Assembly: GCF_009177065.1 (NCBI RefSeq)
Contig: NZ_WEZF01000003.1
Location: forward strand, 310,001 to 374,000
Reading direction: 5' to 3'
DNA: 64,000 nucleotides
Source of the DNA: Tautonia marina
Lineage (GTDB): Bacteria; Planctomycetota; Planctomycetia; Isosphaerales; Isosphaeraceae
Shown: positions 1 to 9,730 of the stretch, piece by piece
Position numbering within the stretch: position 1 is the first letter of the stretch
Layout of the letters: each line of letters begins with the position of its first letter
Notes under the pieces: generated by a model
What the model was told of the DNA's origin: nothing
The model's input: only the letters and a program-made list of their open reading frames with translations
The model's database searches: none
Position numbers and translations under genes: made by a program

Positions 1-560
1 AAAGGCGCAGATCGCAAGACCCGGTAAATCGGTCCCCTGGGCGTCAGCTCCGAGGCCATCAGCAGAACCGCCTCGACGGGAAACGCTCCTGCCTTCCACG
101 TCTCATACCGATCACACAGCGCCACCAGATTCGGCGACGGTCCTCGGCCCGTCTTCGACCGCGCCATCGTGACGTGAGGGTGGAACCGATGGTCCGCCGG
201 CGGATGCCCAGCCGACGAGGTCGCCTCAACAACGGATCGCTGCAACGCCTCCAGCAACGTCAGCGCCTCGCCCACGATCCCGACCCAGAGGACCCGAGCC
301 CGGCCTGGGCTCGGAAACGCCCCCAACCCCTGGAGTTCCAGAGCGAACCGGGGGATGGACCCCACGGTCCCGTCAAGAGCGTCGCCAAGCCGATCAATCT
401 CGTTCGTCGGCACGTCACCGAGGAAGGCGAGGGTCAGGTGGAGCTGTTCGGGGGCGGTCCACCGAAGGCCGGGCCACGACGCTCGCAGCTCTCCCTGGAG
501 GCACTCAATGGCCGTGCGGGTCGGATCGGGCAGAGCAACCGCCAGAAACGTCCGGGTCAT
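1..560 (-). CDS. thpR: RNA 2',3'-cyclic phosphodiesterase (2H family), 3' end cut by window
   Basis: A 2H-phosphoesterase of the ThpR/LigT family, which opens 2',3'-cyclic phosphate ends of RNA in the cytoplasm. About 186 residues are visible and the reading frame runs off the left edge without a stop. Both catalytic HxT motifs are present: HLTL at residues 41-44 and HVTM at 129-132, about 88 residues apart as usual for the family. The start MTRTFLAVALP matches typical family N-termini. Family length is about 180-195 residues, so only a few residues should be missing. It is the most downstream visible gene of the minus-strand run and lies 98 bp after the sugar kinase. The family call is firm; the true substrate of ThpR proteins is uncertain in general. 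Confidence 0.9.
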   Translation of the reverse strand, partial: MTRTFLAVALPDPTRTAIECLQGELRASWPGLRWTAPEQLHLTLAFLGDVPTNEIDRLGDALDGTVGSIPRFALELQGLGAFPSPGRARVLWVGIVGEALTLLEALQRSVVEATSSAGHPPADHRFHPHVTMARSKTGRGPSPNLVALCDRYETWKAGAFPVEAVLLMASELTPRGPIYRVLRSAP

Positions 561-658
561 CGCTCCCACCGCTCGCCTCCCCTTGATGGCCCCCAAGGAA
601 GGGACGATTCTGCGTGGAGAGGGCCGGAAGATGCCCAGCCCTCCCGAGACCGTGGCGA

Positions 659-1618
659 TTATTTCAGGAGCGTCTCGACCTCGTCCGAGGCTCCGTAATT
701 CGCCCGATAGCGCTCGACGAACTCGGCGATCGAGTAGGAATGCTCCTGCGGTCCCATATGCTCGACGGCGTGAACGGCCGTCAGGGCGGCGATGCGGCCG
801 GCGGTCGGCCACGAGAGGCCGCGGGCCATGCCGGTAATCAGGCCCGCGCGGAAGGCATCGCCCGCTCCGGTCGGGTCGACAACCTGATTCGGCTTCGCGG
901 GGGGAATGTCGAAGCTCTGGCCGTCGGCCACGATCGTCGCACCGGCTTCCCCCTTGGTCACAACCGTGATCGGCACCCGCTGGTGCAGTTCCTGTTCGGC
1001 CACACCGAGCTTCTCGGCCATCATGCCAAACTCATAGTCGTTGCCGATCAGGACCTTCGCCCCCTTACAGCCTTCTTCAAACTCCTCCTTCGACATCCGA
1101 GGAATCTGCATCGAGGGATCGTACAGATACGGGATTCCTCGCTCGGTGCATTCGGCGGCATACCGGGCCATCGCCTTCGGATCGTTCGGCGCGATGACCA
1201 CCAGGTCTCGATCCGAGGCTCCGAACTCGATCGGCGAGACCGCCGCGGCATGAACCATCGCGCCGGGATAGAAGGCCGTGATCTGGTTGTCTTGCAGGTC
1301 GTTATTGATGAAACACGAGGAGGTAAATTCTCCCGAGTGCGTCTTCACGCCCGACAAATCCACGCCGTGCTGTTCGAGCCACTTGTGATACTCGCCGAAG
1401 TCTTCACCCACGGCCCCGACCAGCATCGGCCGGTTCCCGAGCAAGGCGAGGTTGTAGGCAATGTTTGCCCCGGTCCCGCCGCGCTGCCGCTTGAGCGAAT
1501 CCACCAGGAATGAGACGCTCAACACATGCATCTTCTCCGGCAAGATGTGCTCGCGGAACTTGCCAGGGAAAACCATGATGTAATCGTAAGCGATGGAACC
1601 GGTGACGAAGGTGCGCAT
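659..1618 (-). CDS. PfkB-family carbohydrate/nucleoside kinase
   Basis: A 319-residue cytoplasmic ribokinase-fold kinase that phosphorylates a sugar or nucleoside hydroxyl with ATP. The N-terminal substrate-side motif GGTGANIA is at 47-54. The C-terminal PfkB signature DPTGAGDAFRAG is at 248-259, with D254 as the expected catalytic base and GAGD forming the anion hole. The length is normal for the family. The sequence around YDYIMVFPG near the N-terminus resembles adenosine-kinase-like bacterial members more than ribokinase or fructokinase, but substrate cannot be assigned from sequence alone. It lies 77 bp downstream of gltX on the same strand and may share its transcript. Confidence 0.88.
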   Translation of the reverse strand: MRTFVTGSIAYDYIMVFPGKFREHILPEKMHVLSVSFLVDSLKRQRGGTGANIAYNLALLGNRPMLVGAVGEDFGEYHKWLEQHGVDLSGVKTHSGEFTSSCFINNDLQDNQITAFYPGAMVHAAAVSPIEFGASDRDLVVIAPNDPKAMARYAAECTERGIPYLYDPSMQIPRMSKEEFEEGCKGAKVLIGNDYEFGMMAEKLGVAEQELHQRVPITVVTKGEAGATIVADGQSFDIPPAKPNQVVDPTGAGDAFRAGLITGMARGLSWPTAGRIAALTAVHAVEHMGPQEHSYSIAEFVERYRANYGASDEVETLLK

Positions 1619-1695
1619 GATTCGATGTTCGGCCTTGGTGCAACACGAGCAGCGGGAAACGAGAGAAACGTCGTCTCAAGAAACACAATTGACGG

Positions 1696-3240
1696 TCAGG
1701 ATTCGGCCAGCATCGCCCGGGTCTGGGCAATCCGGTCGATGCAGGACTCTCGGCCGAGAATGACCAGGCAGTCGTACAGGCCCGGTCCCACTCCCTGGCC
1801 GGTCGTGGCCACCCGAACGGCGTTGACCACCTTGCCGATCCCTTCCCCTTGAGATTCGGCGTACCCTTTGATCCGAGCTTCAAGGGTCTCCAGGTCGAAC
1901 GGCTCGACCTCGGCCAAAATCCCCTGGATCGCTTCGAGGATTTCGGGCACCCCTTCCTTGCGGAGCCGCTTCTTCACGGCGTCGGGGTCGTAGCTGATCT
2001 CCTCGGAGAAGAAGTAGCGGCCCAGCTTGATGATGTCCGACGCCACCTTGAGCCGATCGCCCAGGGCCTCGATCACCTGCTTGTACCGCTCGGCCTCGGC
2101 CTCCGAAACCTCGGAGGGCTTCTGAAGGAATGCCAGGATCTCCTGATCCTCGGCCGCCGGCGGATCTTCCTTCCGATCCTTCCGACGGCGGCTCCAGGCC
2201 ACAAACTCGTCGGCATGCTGGATATAAGGGGCAGTCAGGTGGACCTTCCGGTCCAGCTCGGCCACTTTCATCCATTCCCCTTCGATCCAGAACAGCTTGT
2301 CCGGGTCGTGACTGGCGGGGGAGCTGTTGACGCGATCGAGCGAGAATTTCTCGATCAGGTCGGCTCGGGAAAACATCTCGGTCGTCTCGTCGTAGCTCCA
2401 TCCAAGCCGAGCGAGGTAGTTGAGCATCCCCTCGGGCAAGTACCCCTCGTTGATGAACTCATGCAACCCCACGGCCCCGTCCCGCTTCGACAGCTTCTTC
2501 TTCGAGCCCGGGGCCGCCACATAGGGAACATGGGCAAATTGCGGCAACGGATAACCGAGGGCATCGAAGATGAGCAGTTGCGGGAACGTGTTGGTCAGGT
2601 GTTCCTCGGCTCGGACGACGTGCGTGATCTTCATCTCGGCGTCGTCGATCACGCTGGCGAAGTTATAGAGCGGCGAGCCGTCGGGGCGAACGATGACGAA
2701 GTCGGCCACCTCGTCGGTCTTCATCTCGACCGGCCCCTTGATCAGGTCGTTGACCACGAGGGTCTGACCAAGCGGGACCTCGAACCGCAGCGCGTAAGGC
2801 CGACCTTCCATCTCGAACTGTTCGATCTGGTCGTCGGTCAAGGGTTTGCGACGAAATCGGTACGCGCGTTTCTCGGCCTCGGCGGCGGCCTTGTCGGCCG
2901 CGCGCTCGGACTCGGTCGAGTAATCGCGATAGACCCGCCCCGACGCGACCAACCGCTCGGCGGCCTCTTGGTAGAGATGGCCGCGTTGCGACTGGAAGTA
3001 CGGTCCGTGGTCACCGCCGATCTCGGGGCCTTCGTCCCAGTCCATGCCCAGCCAGCGGAACCCTTGCAGAATCAGGGAGACGGCCCGTTCGACGTGCCGT
3101 TGCTGATCCGTGTCGTCAATCCGGAGGACGAACTGCCCACCGTGATGACGGGCGAGCAACCAGTTGAACAGGGCCGTGCGAACCCCTCCGATGTGAAGGA
3201 ATCCGGTCGGGCTGGGGGCAAATCGGGTCCGAACACTCAT
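1696..3240 (-). CDS. gltX: Glutamate--tRNA ligase (glutamyl-tRNA synthetase)
   Basis: Class I aminoacyl-tRNA synthetase charging tRNA-Glu with glutamate, 514 residues, a normal length. The HIGH-type motif reads HIGG at 16-19 inside PSPTGFLHIGGVRTALF, and the KMSKS-type motif reads KLSKR at 249-253. The anticodon-binding helical domain fills the C-terminal half. The region that carries a zinc site in some GluRS proteins has no cysteines here (VYRDYSTESE near 103-112), so this is a zinc-less form. The start fits the family N-terminus (MSVRTRFAPSPTG). Whether it discriminates against tRNA-Gln cannot be read from the sequence; no gatCAB genes are in the window. Confidence 0.96.
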   Translation of the reverse strand: MSVRTRFAPSPTGFLHIGGVRTALFNWLLARHHGGQFVLRIDDTDQQRHVERAVSLILQGFRWLGMDWDEGPEIGGDHGPYFQSQRGHLYQEAAERLVASGRVYRDYSTESERAADKAAAEAEKRAYRFRRKPLTDDQIEQFEMEGRPYALRFEVPLGQTLVVNDLIKGPVEMKTDEVADFVIVRPDGSPLYNFASVIDDAEMKITHVVRAEEHLTNTFPQLLIFDALGYPLPQFAHVPYVAAPGSKKKLSKRDGAVGLHEFINEGYLPEGMLNYLARLGWSYDETTEMFSRADLIEKFSLDRVNSSPASHDPDKLFWIEGEWMKVAELDRKVHLTAPYIQHADEFVAWSRRRKDRKEDPPAAEDQEILAFLQKPSEVSEAEAERYKQVIEALGDRLKVASDIIKLGRYFFSEEISYDPDAVKKRLRKEGVPEILEAIQGILAEVEPFDLETLEARIKGYAESQGEGIGKVVNAVRVATTGQGVGPGLYDCLVILGRESCIDRIAQTRAMLAES

Positions 3241-3353
3241 GGACGGGTCACTGCGGATCGTGGCCGGGGCGAGGTCGTCGACGTGACGAGATCGGGCACC
3301 ACCTTAGCGCCGAGACCTTCGCCTTGTCAACCGGGGCCGCCTCGGCGGACCAA

Positions 3354-3707
3354 TCATGGTCGGGCGACCGGACCCGCAGCTTGGGAGAGCAGACGGCCAT
3401 CGTCGCTCGCAGCGTGCTTCTCGTAGCCAAGCTCATGCAGGACTTCCAGCACCTCGCTCCAGGTGGGAAACATGCGGCCGCTTCGCCGCTTGTATTCCTG
3501 CATCGCGGTCATGAACTCAAGTTCTTCGGGAGAGTAGTCCCGTTCACTGGTCGTCGGGTCGATCTTGCGTCGCCGTCCACTGGTTTGGCGAGCCGCGGAG
3601 GCACGTCGGGCCTGGTCCGATGCGTGGCGATCGGTCCATCTTCCCATCGACTCGATCTCCGACAGTTGCGGGGCCGTGGCGACTCCCTGCGATCGTTCCT
3701 TTAACAT
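3354..3707 (-). CDS. Small conserved planctomycete protein, function unknown
   Basis: A 117-residue soluble protein of unknown function. The C-terminal part (about 60-100) is the conserved core, [17 protein letters not shown] followed by [16 protein letters not shown], which I recognise as a recurring small planctomycete protein with a predicted helical fold. The start at MLKERSQ was chosen because an AGAGGGA ribosome-binding site lies about 9 bases upstream; a longer open frame exists but adds low-complexity Arg/Ser sequence. There is no signal peptide or membrane segment. It sits between mnmA and gltX on the same strand, separated from mnmA by a long non-coding stretch, so it probably has its own promoter. 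Confidence 0.72.
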   Translation of the reverse strand: MLKERSQGVATAPQLSEIESMGRWTDRHASDQARRASAARQTSGRRRKIDPTTSERDYSPEELEFMTAMQEYKRRSGRMFPTWSEVLEVLHELGYEKHAASDDGRLLSQAAGPVARP

Positions 3708-4462
3708 GGCTCGTCCCTCTTGGATGCAGCCCCGTTCCTGGCTCATCGCGAGGCAGTCTCGGGGAACGCGGTGGCTGAGGAGGTTCCGGTCCAATCGTCC
3801 GACATCCCCAGAGGTCTGCCGTCCGATTCCTGCCATCGTTGCGATGTGTCCTCAGTCTCCTCAAAATCGACCATACGACCCGACATCGAACCTGGCACCA
3901 CTTGCGCTCCAATTCCGGTCGATGCTGCCGAAATTTCGCCCGTCTCGAATCACGAGGTGCCAGATCGGGATGGGACGCCACGTCCCGGGACCGAGTCCCC
4001 CACAGGACAAGCACCGACCCCGGCAGAGCGCCGCCCGGAAGCAATTTTGGGCAACGCACTGAGTTGATGGTCATGGGTCGTCGCACGCAACGACCTCACG
4101 ATCGGCGAACATCACGATCGGCCACCCGCTCCGGGGCCCCAGGAATCCGGGTCACCTGAAGGGTGTTCCAACCCGTCCTCAGCCCGCATGTCTCGGGCGA
4201 GTCGAATTCAACGTTTCCCGGCACCGATGCGTCCCCGTCGTTGGGGACGCCCCTCGATGCGTCGTATGCCTCAGCAACCGAACCGATCAACGAACGTCGA
4301 TTTTAACCGATTCGATTGACGAAGCCAGGATTCCAGAGTCTTTTTATTGAACAGGGCGAATCCGCGTCATTGCCAGATTTCCCCACTGTTCATGTCTTAC
4401 TACGCAGGATCAACGGGGCCTGTGACAGCATGATTCGCGACTGATTCCCTGCAGTGATGCGT
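3708..4462. other. 755-bp intergenic region with one strong hairpin
   Basis: No convincing gene was found here. The short open frames on both strands are Arg/Pro/Ser-rich and lack recognisable motifs or ribosome-binding sites. A perfect 8-bp hairpin lies at 4229-4250 (GCGTCCCC, loop GTCGTT, GGGGACGC), 213 bp beyond the mnmA stop; it may be a terminator without a U-run or part of a small RNA. The base composition around 4300-4440 is noticeably more AT-rich than in the genes. Confidence 0.5.
4229..4250. terminator. Perfect 8-bp hairpin downstream of mnmA
   Basis: GCGTCCCC pairs with GGGGACGC around a 6-base loop. There is no U-run on either side, so intrinsic termination is only a suggestion. 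It is the only strong stem in this long intergenic region. Confidence 0.3.
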
Positions 4463-5557
4463 TCAGGCAACATCGGCCGGATCAATCGCGCAGTCAATCC
4501 ACCCTCCCCCCAGCACCAGATCGCCATCGTAAACCGTCACGATCTGTCCCGGAGTCACTGCCGGCTGGGGCGAGTCGAAACGCACACGAACTCGGTCACC
4601 GTCGAGCGGTTCCACCACCGCAGGCACGGCCCGATGCCTGGCCCGGATCTGAGCCGAGCAGGCCAGGGGGCCTTTAGGACGAGGCACCTGCCAGTTGAAC
4701 CGATTGGCTTCCAGGCCACCTTTTTCAAGTGCTTCGCGGCGGCCGACGGTCACGGTCTTCGATTGGGGCTCGATCTGCACCACGTAGCGCGGCTCGCCAA
4801 AGGCGATCCCCAGGCCGCGGCGCTGGCCGATCGTGAATCCCTCGATCCCCTCGTGCCGAGCCACTTCGTTGCCGTCCTCATCAACGATTCGACCGGGCTC
4901 ACTCGACCCCGGACGACGATCCCGCACAAATCGCAAATAATCGTCATCGGGAATGAAGCAAATTTCCTGGCTATCTTGCTTGTTGTGGACCGGCAAGGCT
5001 AGCTCCCGGGCCAGGTCACGAATCGCCTCCTTCGAGTACTCGCCAACCGGCAAGAGCACGTTCGGCAACAACTCGCGACGAAGACCGAACAGAACGTACG
5101 ACTGATCCTTCCCCGCATCCAGCGCCCGAGCGATCTGGGGCGAGCCGTCCGGGTCGGTGACGATCCTCGCATGGTGGCCCGTCGCCACGAAATCGGCCCC
5201 AACCTGCTTGCCATAGGCCCAGAGCTTGCCAAACTTCAGCCAGACGTTGCAAAGTACGCACGGATTCGGCGTCCGGCCGGCGAGATACTCGTCGGCGAAG
5301 TTATCCATGATCCGGCTGAAGTCGCGTTCGAAGTCGAGGGCGAAGAAGGGGATGTCCAGCCGATCGGCCACGGCCTGGGCATCGAGCGCATCGGTCACGC
5401 TGCAACAGGTCTTGGCCCGGCGTTCGGCGGTCTCGGCGTGGGCTCCGGTCCTCATGAACAGGCCGATGACCTCGTATCCCTGTTGCTTGAGCAAATGAGC
5501 GGCCACCGAGCTATCGACACCGCCACTCATTGCCAGGACCACCCGCCGACCCATCAT
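4463..5557 (-). CDS. mnmA: tRNA-specific 2-thiouridylase MnmA
   Basis: ATP-pyrophosphatase that makes 2-thiouridine at wobble position 34 of tRNA-Lys, -Glu and -Gln. From the chosen start it is 364 residues, normal for the family. The PP-loop SGGVDSS is at 11-17. The two catalytic cysteines are C103 (in NPCVLCN) and C200 (in QEICFIP). The central and C-terminal tRNA-binding beta domains follow. A 21-residue upstream extension is open, but the ATG at 5557 was preferred because GGAGAGGTG sits directly upstream and because family members start close to the PP-loop. It is the next gene downstream of selA (114 bp). Confidence 0.95.
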   Translation of the reverse strand: MMGRRVVLAMSGGVDSSVAAHLLKQQGYEVIGLFMRTGAHAETAERRAKTCCSVTDALDAQAVADRLDIPFFALDFERDFSRIMDNFADEYLAGRTPNPCVLCNVWLKFGKLWAYGKQVGADFVATGHHARIVTDPDGSPQIARALDAGKDQSYVLFGLRRELLPNVLLPVGEYSKEAIRDLARELALPVHNKQDSQEICFIPDDDYLRFVRDRRPGSSEPGRIVDEDGNEVARHEGIEGFTIGQRRGLGIAFGEPRYVVQIEPQSKTVTVGRREALEKGGLEANRFNWQVPRPKGPLACSAQIRARHRAVPAVVEPLDGDRVRVRFDSPQPAVTPGQIVTVYDGDLVLGGGWIDCAIDPADVA

Positions 5558-5671
5558 CACCTCTCCACATCGTGTTCCGATGCACGATTCCCGATCGCGT
5601 TCTGAGCGATCGTTCGACATTCCTGTATCCTAGGCACGATGACCCGTCTCGGACAAGCCGGGGTGTCCTGA

Positions 5672-7108
5672 TCAGGCGCGGACCAGCCCTTCGATCGCCT
5701 GAACGATCGCCTCGTCGTCCCCTTCAGCCACGGCGCGGAGATCGAACCAGAGCGCCCCGTGCTGCACCCGGCAAACCACGCTCGGTTCTCCCATCCGCAA
5801 GGCCCGGCTCGCCTCGGTCGCTCCCGAGCATCGGCCGGGCAGGGGAGGCTCGATCCGAACGCAAGCCGACGCGATCGCCGCATCCGGCGCACTGCCGCCG
5901 CCGAGATATGCCTGCGACCATTCACTCGAAGCTGTCATTCCGAGTGTCTCCCGGAGCCGATCGGCCAGCCGATCGGCCCGATCCCCCAATCGCTCGACCG
6001 GGACCGACAGGAACCGCCAGAGCGGAATCGACCGCGCTCCTCGTTCCGCGTCGATCGCCAGGCGGAGTGTGACCTCAAGTGCCGCCAAGGTCATCTTGTC
6101 GACACGCAAGGCTCGCATCATCGGATCGCGTTCGATCCGCCGTACCACCTCTGCCTTGCCGATCAACAACCCGCACTGAGGCCCGCCAAGCAACTTATCC
6201 CCCGAACAAAGCACCAGATCGGCCCCGGCCTCGATCGCCTCGATTACCGTCGGCTCTCCCACGATCCCCGGCGGTCGCCCCGGCCCGATCGCCCCGGAGC
6301 CGATGTCGTCAATCGTGAGCAAGCCCTTCGATCGCCCCAGCATTGCCAGGTCGGCGATGCCGACCGATTCCGTGAAGCCGACAATCCGGTAGTTGCTCGG
6401 ATGCACCCGGAGAATGGCCGCCGTTTCGGGACCGATCGCCCGCTCGTAATCGCTCAGGCGTGTTTTGTTCGTCGTGCCGACTTCTCGGAGTCTGGCCCCG
6501 GAGCTTTCGAAGACTTCCGGCAAGCGGTAGCTGCCGCCGATCTCGACCAGTTGCCCGCGAGAGACAATCACCTCTCGACCGCTTGCCAGGGCCCGAAGCG
6601 CAATCATGGTCGCCCCGGCATTGTTATTCACGACCGCCGCGGCCTCTGCCCCGGTCAACCGACGCAGCAGGGCCGCGACACCACTCGATCGCCGCCCTCG
6701 GGTCCCCTGGTCCAGATCGAATTCCAGATTGCTGTAGCCGCTGGCCACGCGGGCGACGGCCTCGCTGGCCTCCCTCGCCAGGGGGGCTCGCCCGAGTCCG
6801 GTATGCAGCAAGACCCCCGTGGCATTGATGACCGGCCGCAAGCTCGGCCGATCCTGAGCGAGCCGATCCAGCACACCACTGAGGACCTCGTCTTCCCCCT
6901 CCAGCGTGGTCGATGCCACCCCGCGAGCGATGGCCGTCCGAGCCTCCTCCAGCACGGCGCGGACGACGGACACGACCGCTTCTCGACCGTTTGCCTCGAT
7001 CGCCTCGGTCAGTTCGGGCCGAGACATCAGGGCATGAACGGGAGGCAATCGGCGAAAGGCCGAGGGGTCTGGTCGATCGCCCGGGTGGTCTTCCCAATCG
7101 GTCGTCAT
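5672..7108 (-). CDS. selA: L-seryl-tRNA(Sec) selenium transferase SelA
   Basis: PLP enzyme that converts seryl-tRNA(Sec) to selenocysteyl-tRNA(Sec) using selenophosphate. It has 478 residues, normal for SelA. The PLP lysine is K305 in SGDKLLGGPQCG. Other family landmarks are NATGVLLHTGLGRAPL near 95-110, SNLEFDL near 126-132 and the HPSNYRIVGFTE segment near 236-247. Its first bases overlap the end of selB by four bases (ATGA), so the two are translationally coupled. The presence of selA/selB predicts UGA-recoded genes in this genome; one candidate lies at 46112-47383. No selD or tRNA-Sec gene was recognised in the window. Confidence 0.95.
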   Translation of the reverse strand: MTTDWEDHPGDRPDPSAFRRLPPVHALMSRPELTEAIEANGREAVVSVVRAVLEEARTAIARGVASTTLEGEDEVLSGVLDRLAQDRPSLRPVINATGVLLHTGLGRAPLAREASEAVARVASGYSNLEFDLDQGTRGRRSSGVAALLRRLTGAEAAAVVNNNAGATMIALRALASGREVIVSRGQLVEIGGSYRLPEVFESSGARLREVGTTNKTRLSDYERAIGPETAAILRVHPSNYRIVGFTESVGIADLAMLGRSKGLLTIDDIGSGAIGPGRPPGIVGEPTVIEAIEAGADLVLCSGDKLLGGPQCGLLIGKAEVVRRIERDPMMRALRVDKMTLAALEVTLRLAIDAERGARSIPLWRFLSVPVERLGDRADRLADRLRETLGMTASSEWSQAYLGGGSAPDAAIASACVRIEPPLPGRCSGATEASRALRMGEPSVVCRVQHGALWFDLRAVAEGDDEAIVQAIEGLVRA

Positions 7109-9039
7109 CCCACGGGTTCCTCCGTCACCGCTCCAAGCCGCCGGAGATCTCCGTCTCGGATCGTCAGGCCAATCCGATCCAGATATTCTCCGATCGGCAC
7201 TGCATACTTTCTCGATGTTCCGAGCAGGTCGCGTAGCTCGGCCATGCTGATCGTCGATCCGTCCCGCAGGCGATCGCTCACCAAACGTTTGAGCTGCACG
7301 TCGGTATCGGCGTCGAGATACAATGCTCGCGGTTCGACCGCCGCCAGATGCCCTTCCTCCGCCAGCAGATCGAGCAGTTCCGGGACGATCTCCCGCCGAT
7401 TCCCGGCCCGATCGAGCAACTCCGCGACCATCGGCGGCGCGAAGCCGGTCCCCCGATGCGCGTCGAGCAACTCGGTTTTGAGCCGGCGCTCGGCCTGGGT
7501 CAATTGCGGCTGATACCCGGCCAGCGCCACCGTCCGATCGGTGGCAACCAGGCGTCCCGTCTTCGCCAGACGGTCAATCACCGCCCCGACTAGCGACTCA
7601 CTTTTCAGGTCGCTCAAGGTCCCCAGCACGCTCGACCGCCTGACACTGGAAAGCCTCGGGTTCCGTTCATGCAAACGGCCCACCGCTCGCACCACCCGAT
7701 CTTCCAACGTTTCCAGATGCGATCGGACAATCCGGATCGTCCGTCTCGGACCGACCGGCAAATCAATGAGCTCGCCACTTGATCGGGCCTCGGCCACCAC
7801 TCGATCCACCTCATCGGGATCGAGCCCGGCGTCTCGTGCCAGGTCGAGGTTCGACCACGGCTCCAGTTGATACGAACCCATCACCGCGCTGGCCCGCTCG
7901 ATCGGGTCGCCACGATGCAATTGCTCCAGCCGTTCTCGATCGCGCAGGTCCTTTCGCCGGATTCGTTTCGCAACTGGTTGAAGGATCTGACCGCCGCCGA
8001 CGGTCCACGGGGGGCTTTCCTCTCGGATCACGAACGGCTGGCCATACTCGGCCACGACCGGCTCTCCCAGAAAAAACTGGGCGAACCCTTCCTGGCCCGG
8101 TGCCAGTTCTGGACCGTCGAGCAAGGACAGCGAGGCCGTCACCTCGGCCGTTCCCAGGTGCAACCGATACCGGGCTCGATGCCTCAAGGGCCGAGGCGCC
8201 TCGGCCGAGGCCCTCAGCGCGGCCGACAGCACCACCGACGGTCGAAGAAACCCAGGGGTCGCCAGCTCTTGCCCTCTGTGGATCTCCGAGTGATGCACCC
8301 CCGCCAGGTTGATCGCCGCCCGCGCTCCCCGATCAATCCGATCCACCGCCTGAGCGTGACGATGCAGCCCTCGGACCCGAAGCCGACGCCCCTCGGGCAG
8401 CCACTCCAGCTCGTCTCCCACGCTCACCGCGCCCGAGACGATCGTTCCCGTGACCACCGTGCCATGCCCGGCGACCGTGAAGCATCGGTCGATCGCCATC
8501 CGAAACGGTGCCTCGGTCGAAACGCTCGGAATGGCCGAGGCCAGGGTGGCCAGGGTCGATCGCAACTCCTCAATCCCCAACCCGGTCACGGCCGAGGTGC
8601 GAACGATGGGCGCCCCTTCCAGAAACGTTCCGGCCACCAGCGTCCGAACATCCTCCTCGACCAGATCGAGCCAGTCCTCGCTGGCCATGTCGCACTTGGT
8701 CAGGGCAATCAACCCGGATCGCAACCCCAGCAGCCGAAGGATTTCCAGATGTTCCCGCGTTTGCGGCATCACCGAGTCGTCTGCCGCGATCACCAGCAAG
8801 GCCAGATCGAACCCCGTGGCACCAGCTAACATGTTCCTGATGAACCGCTCGTGGCCGGGAACGTCCACCAGGCCAATCCGGACCTCTCCCAGGTCGAGCG
8901 CGGCAAACCCCAGATCAATCGTGATGCCCCGTTGCTTTTCCGCGGGCAAACGGTCGGTATCGACGCCGGTCAGGGCGCGGACCAGCGACGTCTTCCCATG
9001 ATCAATATGACCCGCCGTCCCAAGAATGAGGTCTCTCAC
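7105..9039 (-). CDS. selB: Selenocysteine-specific elongation factor SelB
   Basis: EF-Tu-like GTPase that delivers Sec-tRNA(Sec) to UGA codons marked by a SECIS hairpin. It is 644 residues from the GTG start chosen because the G1 motif AGHIDHGKT begins only eight residues later, as in other SelB proteins; the open frame extends about 97 residues further upstream but that part has no family character. G1 is at 9-17, RGIT (G2) near 38-41, DVPGH (G3) at 59-63 and TKCD (G4) at 114-117. The C-terminal half carries the winged-helix SECIS-binding domains (about 390-640). The start is not certain: an ATG at 9105 is an alternative. It leads the selB-selA pair. Confidence 0.93.
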   Translation of the reverse strand: MRDLILGTAGHIDHGKTSLVRALTGVDTDRLPAEKQRGITIDLGFAALDLGEVRIGLVDVPGHERFIRNMLAGATGFDLALLVIAADDSVMPQTREHLEILRLLGLRSGLIALTKCDMASEDWLDLVEEDVRTLVAGTFLEGAPIVRTSAVTGLGIEELRSTLATLASAIPSVSTEAPFRMAIDRCFTVAGHGTVVTGTIVSGAVSVGDELEWLPEGRRLRVRGLHRHAQAVDRIDRGARAAINLAGVHHSEIHRGQELATPGFLRPSVVLSAALRASAEAPRPLRHRARYRLHLGTAEVTASLSLLDGPELAPGQEGFAQFFLGEPVVAEYGQPFVIREESPPWTVGGGQILQPVAKRIRRKDLRDRERLEQLHRGDPIERASAVMGSYQLEPWSNLDLARDAGLDPDEVDRVVAEARSSGELIDLPVGPRRTIRIVRSHLETLEDRVVRAVGRLHERNPRLSSVRRSSVLGTLSDLKSESLVGAVIDRLAKTGRLVATDRTVALAGYQPQLTQAERRLKTELLDAHRGTGFAPPMVAELLDRAGNRREIVPELLDLLAEEGHLAAVEPRALYLDADTDVQLKRLVSDRLRDGSTISMAELRDLLGTSRKYAVPIGEYLDRIGLTIRDGDLRRLGAVTEEPVG

Positions 9040-9730
9040 AAGCTCGACGATCCCGAAGCCTTCGTTCCTCAAACCCCACGCTGCGGAAGCTCGGGAATCG
9101 ATCATACCTGAGACCCCCAACCTCAGGAACCAGCCGCCCTCAGCGCGATCCTCCGGCCCCTCCTCCCACGGGTTCGATCCCGAGAGCGGGAAGCTGGTTC
9201 TTGTCTCGCCCCCATGTCCAACGCCGACCCACTTCAACATCGAACACCAGCGCATGTGTTCCTGGAGTCTCGACCACCGATTCCACCGGAGGACCGATTC
9301 CCTCTTGACCCTCGCCACGTCCCGGTTCATACTACGGCCGCTCGATCACCAACGGCGGGAAAGACAACTCGGAACGTTTCGCCATTCAGGCCCGTCTTCG
9401 AGCCCTTTTGGAATTCTCGGAACTGCTCGTCACTTCCGACTCCTGAGTGATTACACCCCTCGCGAAACATCAAGGAGGAGTTTCCTGTCATGATGACCCA
9501 ACCGTTTTGTCAGAGGATCGGTCAGAGGCAATAGCCTTTCGCCGACCTGATTGATCCGGTACGGTCAATCAGGCTGGGTCCGCGGTCCTGATCGACTGTC
9601 GGATCGTCTCCGTCGAATGGAATCGAAGGATTCGCAATCGAGCACGGATGCTTGCGAACCATTGACCACGCCCCCGGTGGGCGTTGTGTTCAGTTCGCAC
9701 GTCCGGGCCGGATGGAGCTGGTGCCGGTCC
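9040..9730. other. Divergent intergenic region between selB and the glycan locus
   Basis: About 690 bp between the minus-strand selB and the plus-strand WecA-family gene. Open frames run in from both flanking genes but show no family similarity there, and I see no independent gene. It must hold both promoters. A perfect 9-bp inverted repeat at 9546-9573 is the only clear structure. A GGGTTCGATCC stretch near 9170 looks like a tRNA T-loop but the surrounding sequence does not fold as a tRNA. Confidence 0.5.
9546..9573. promoter_or_regulatory. Perfect 9-bp inverted repeat upstream of the exopolysaccharide locus
   Basis: CCTGATTGA and TCAATCAGG are separated by 10 bases. It lies 157 bp before the start of the WecA-family gene in an AT-richer stretch. 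It could be an operator for a dimeric regulator or an RNA structure in the leader; the sequence alone cannot decide. Confidence 0.35.

Noticed and set aside
3544-4290. Several open frames of 60-180 codons on both strands
   Set aside because: They are Arg/Pro/Ser-rich, overlap each other, and lack ribosome-binding sites or recognisable motifs.
9160-9190. Possible tRNA T-loop (GGTTCGATCC)
   Set aside because: The flanking bases do not give a 5-bp T-stem, and no acceptor or anticodon stem could be built around it.
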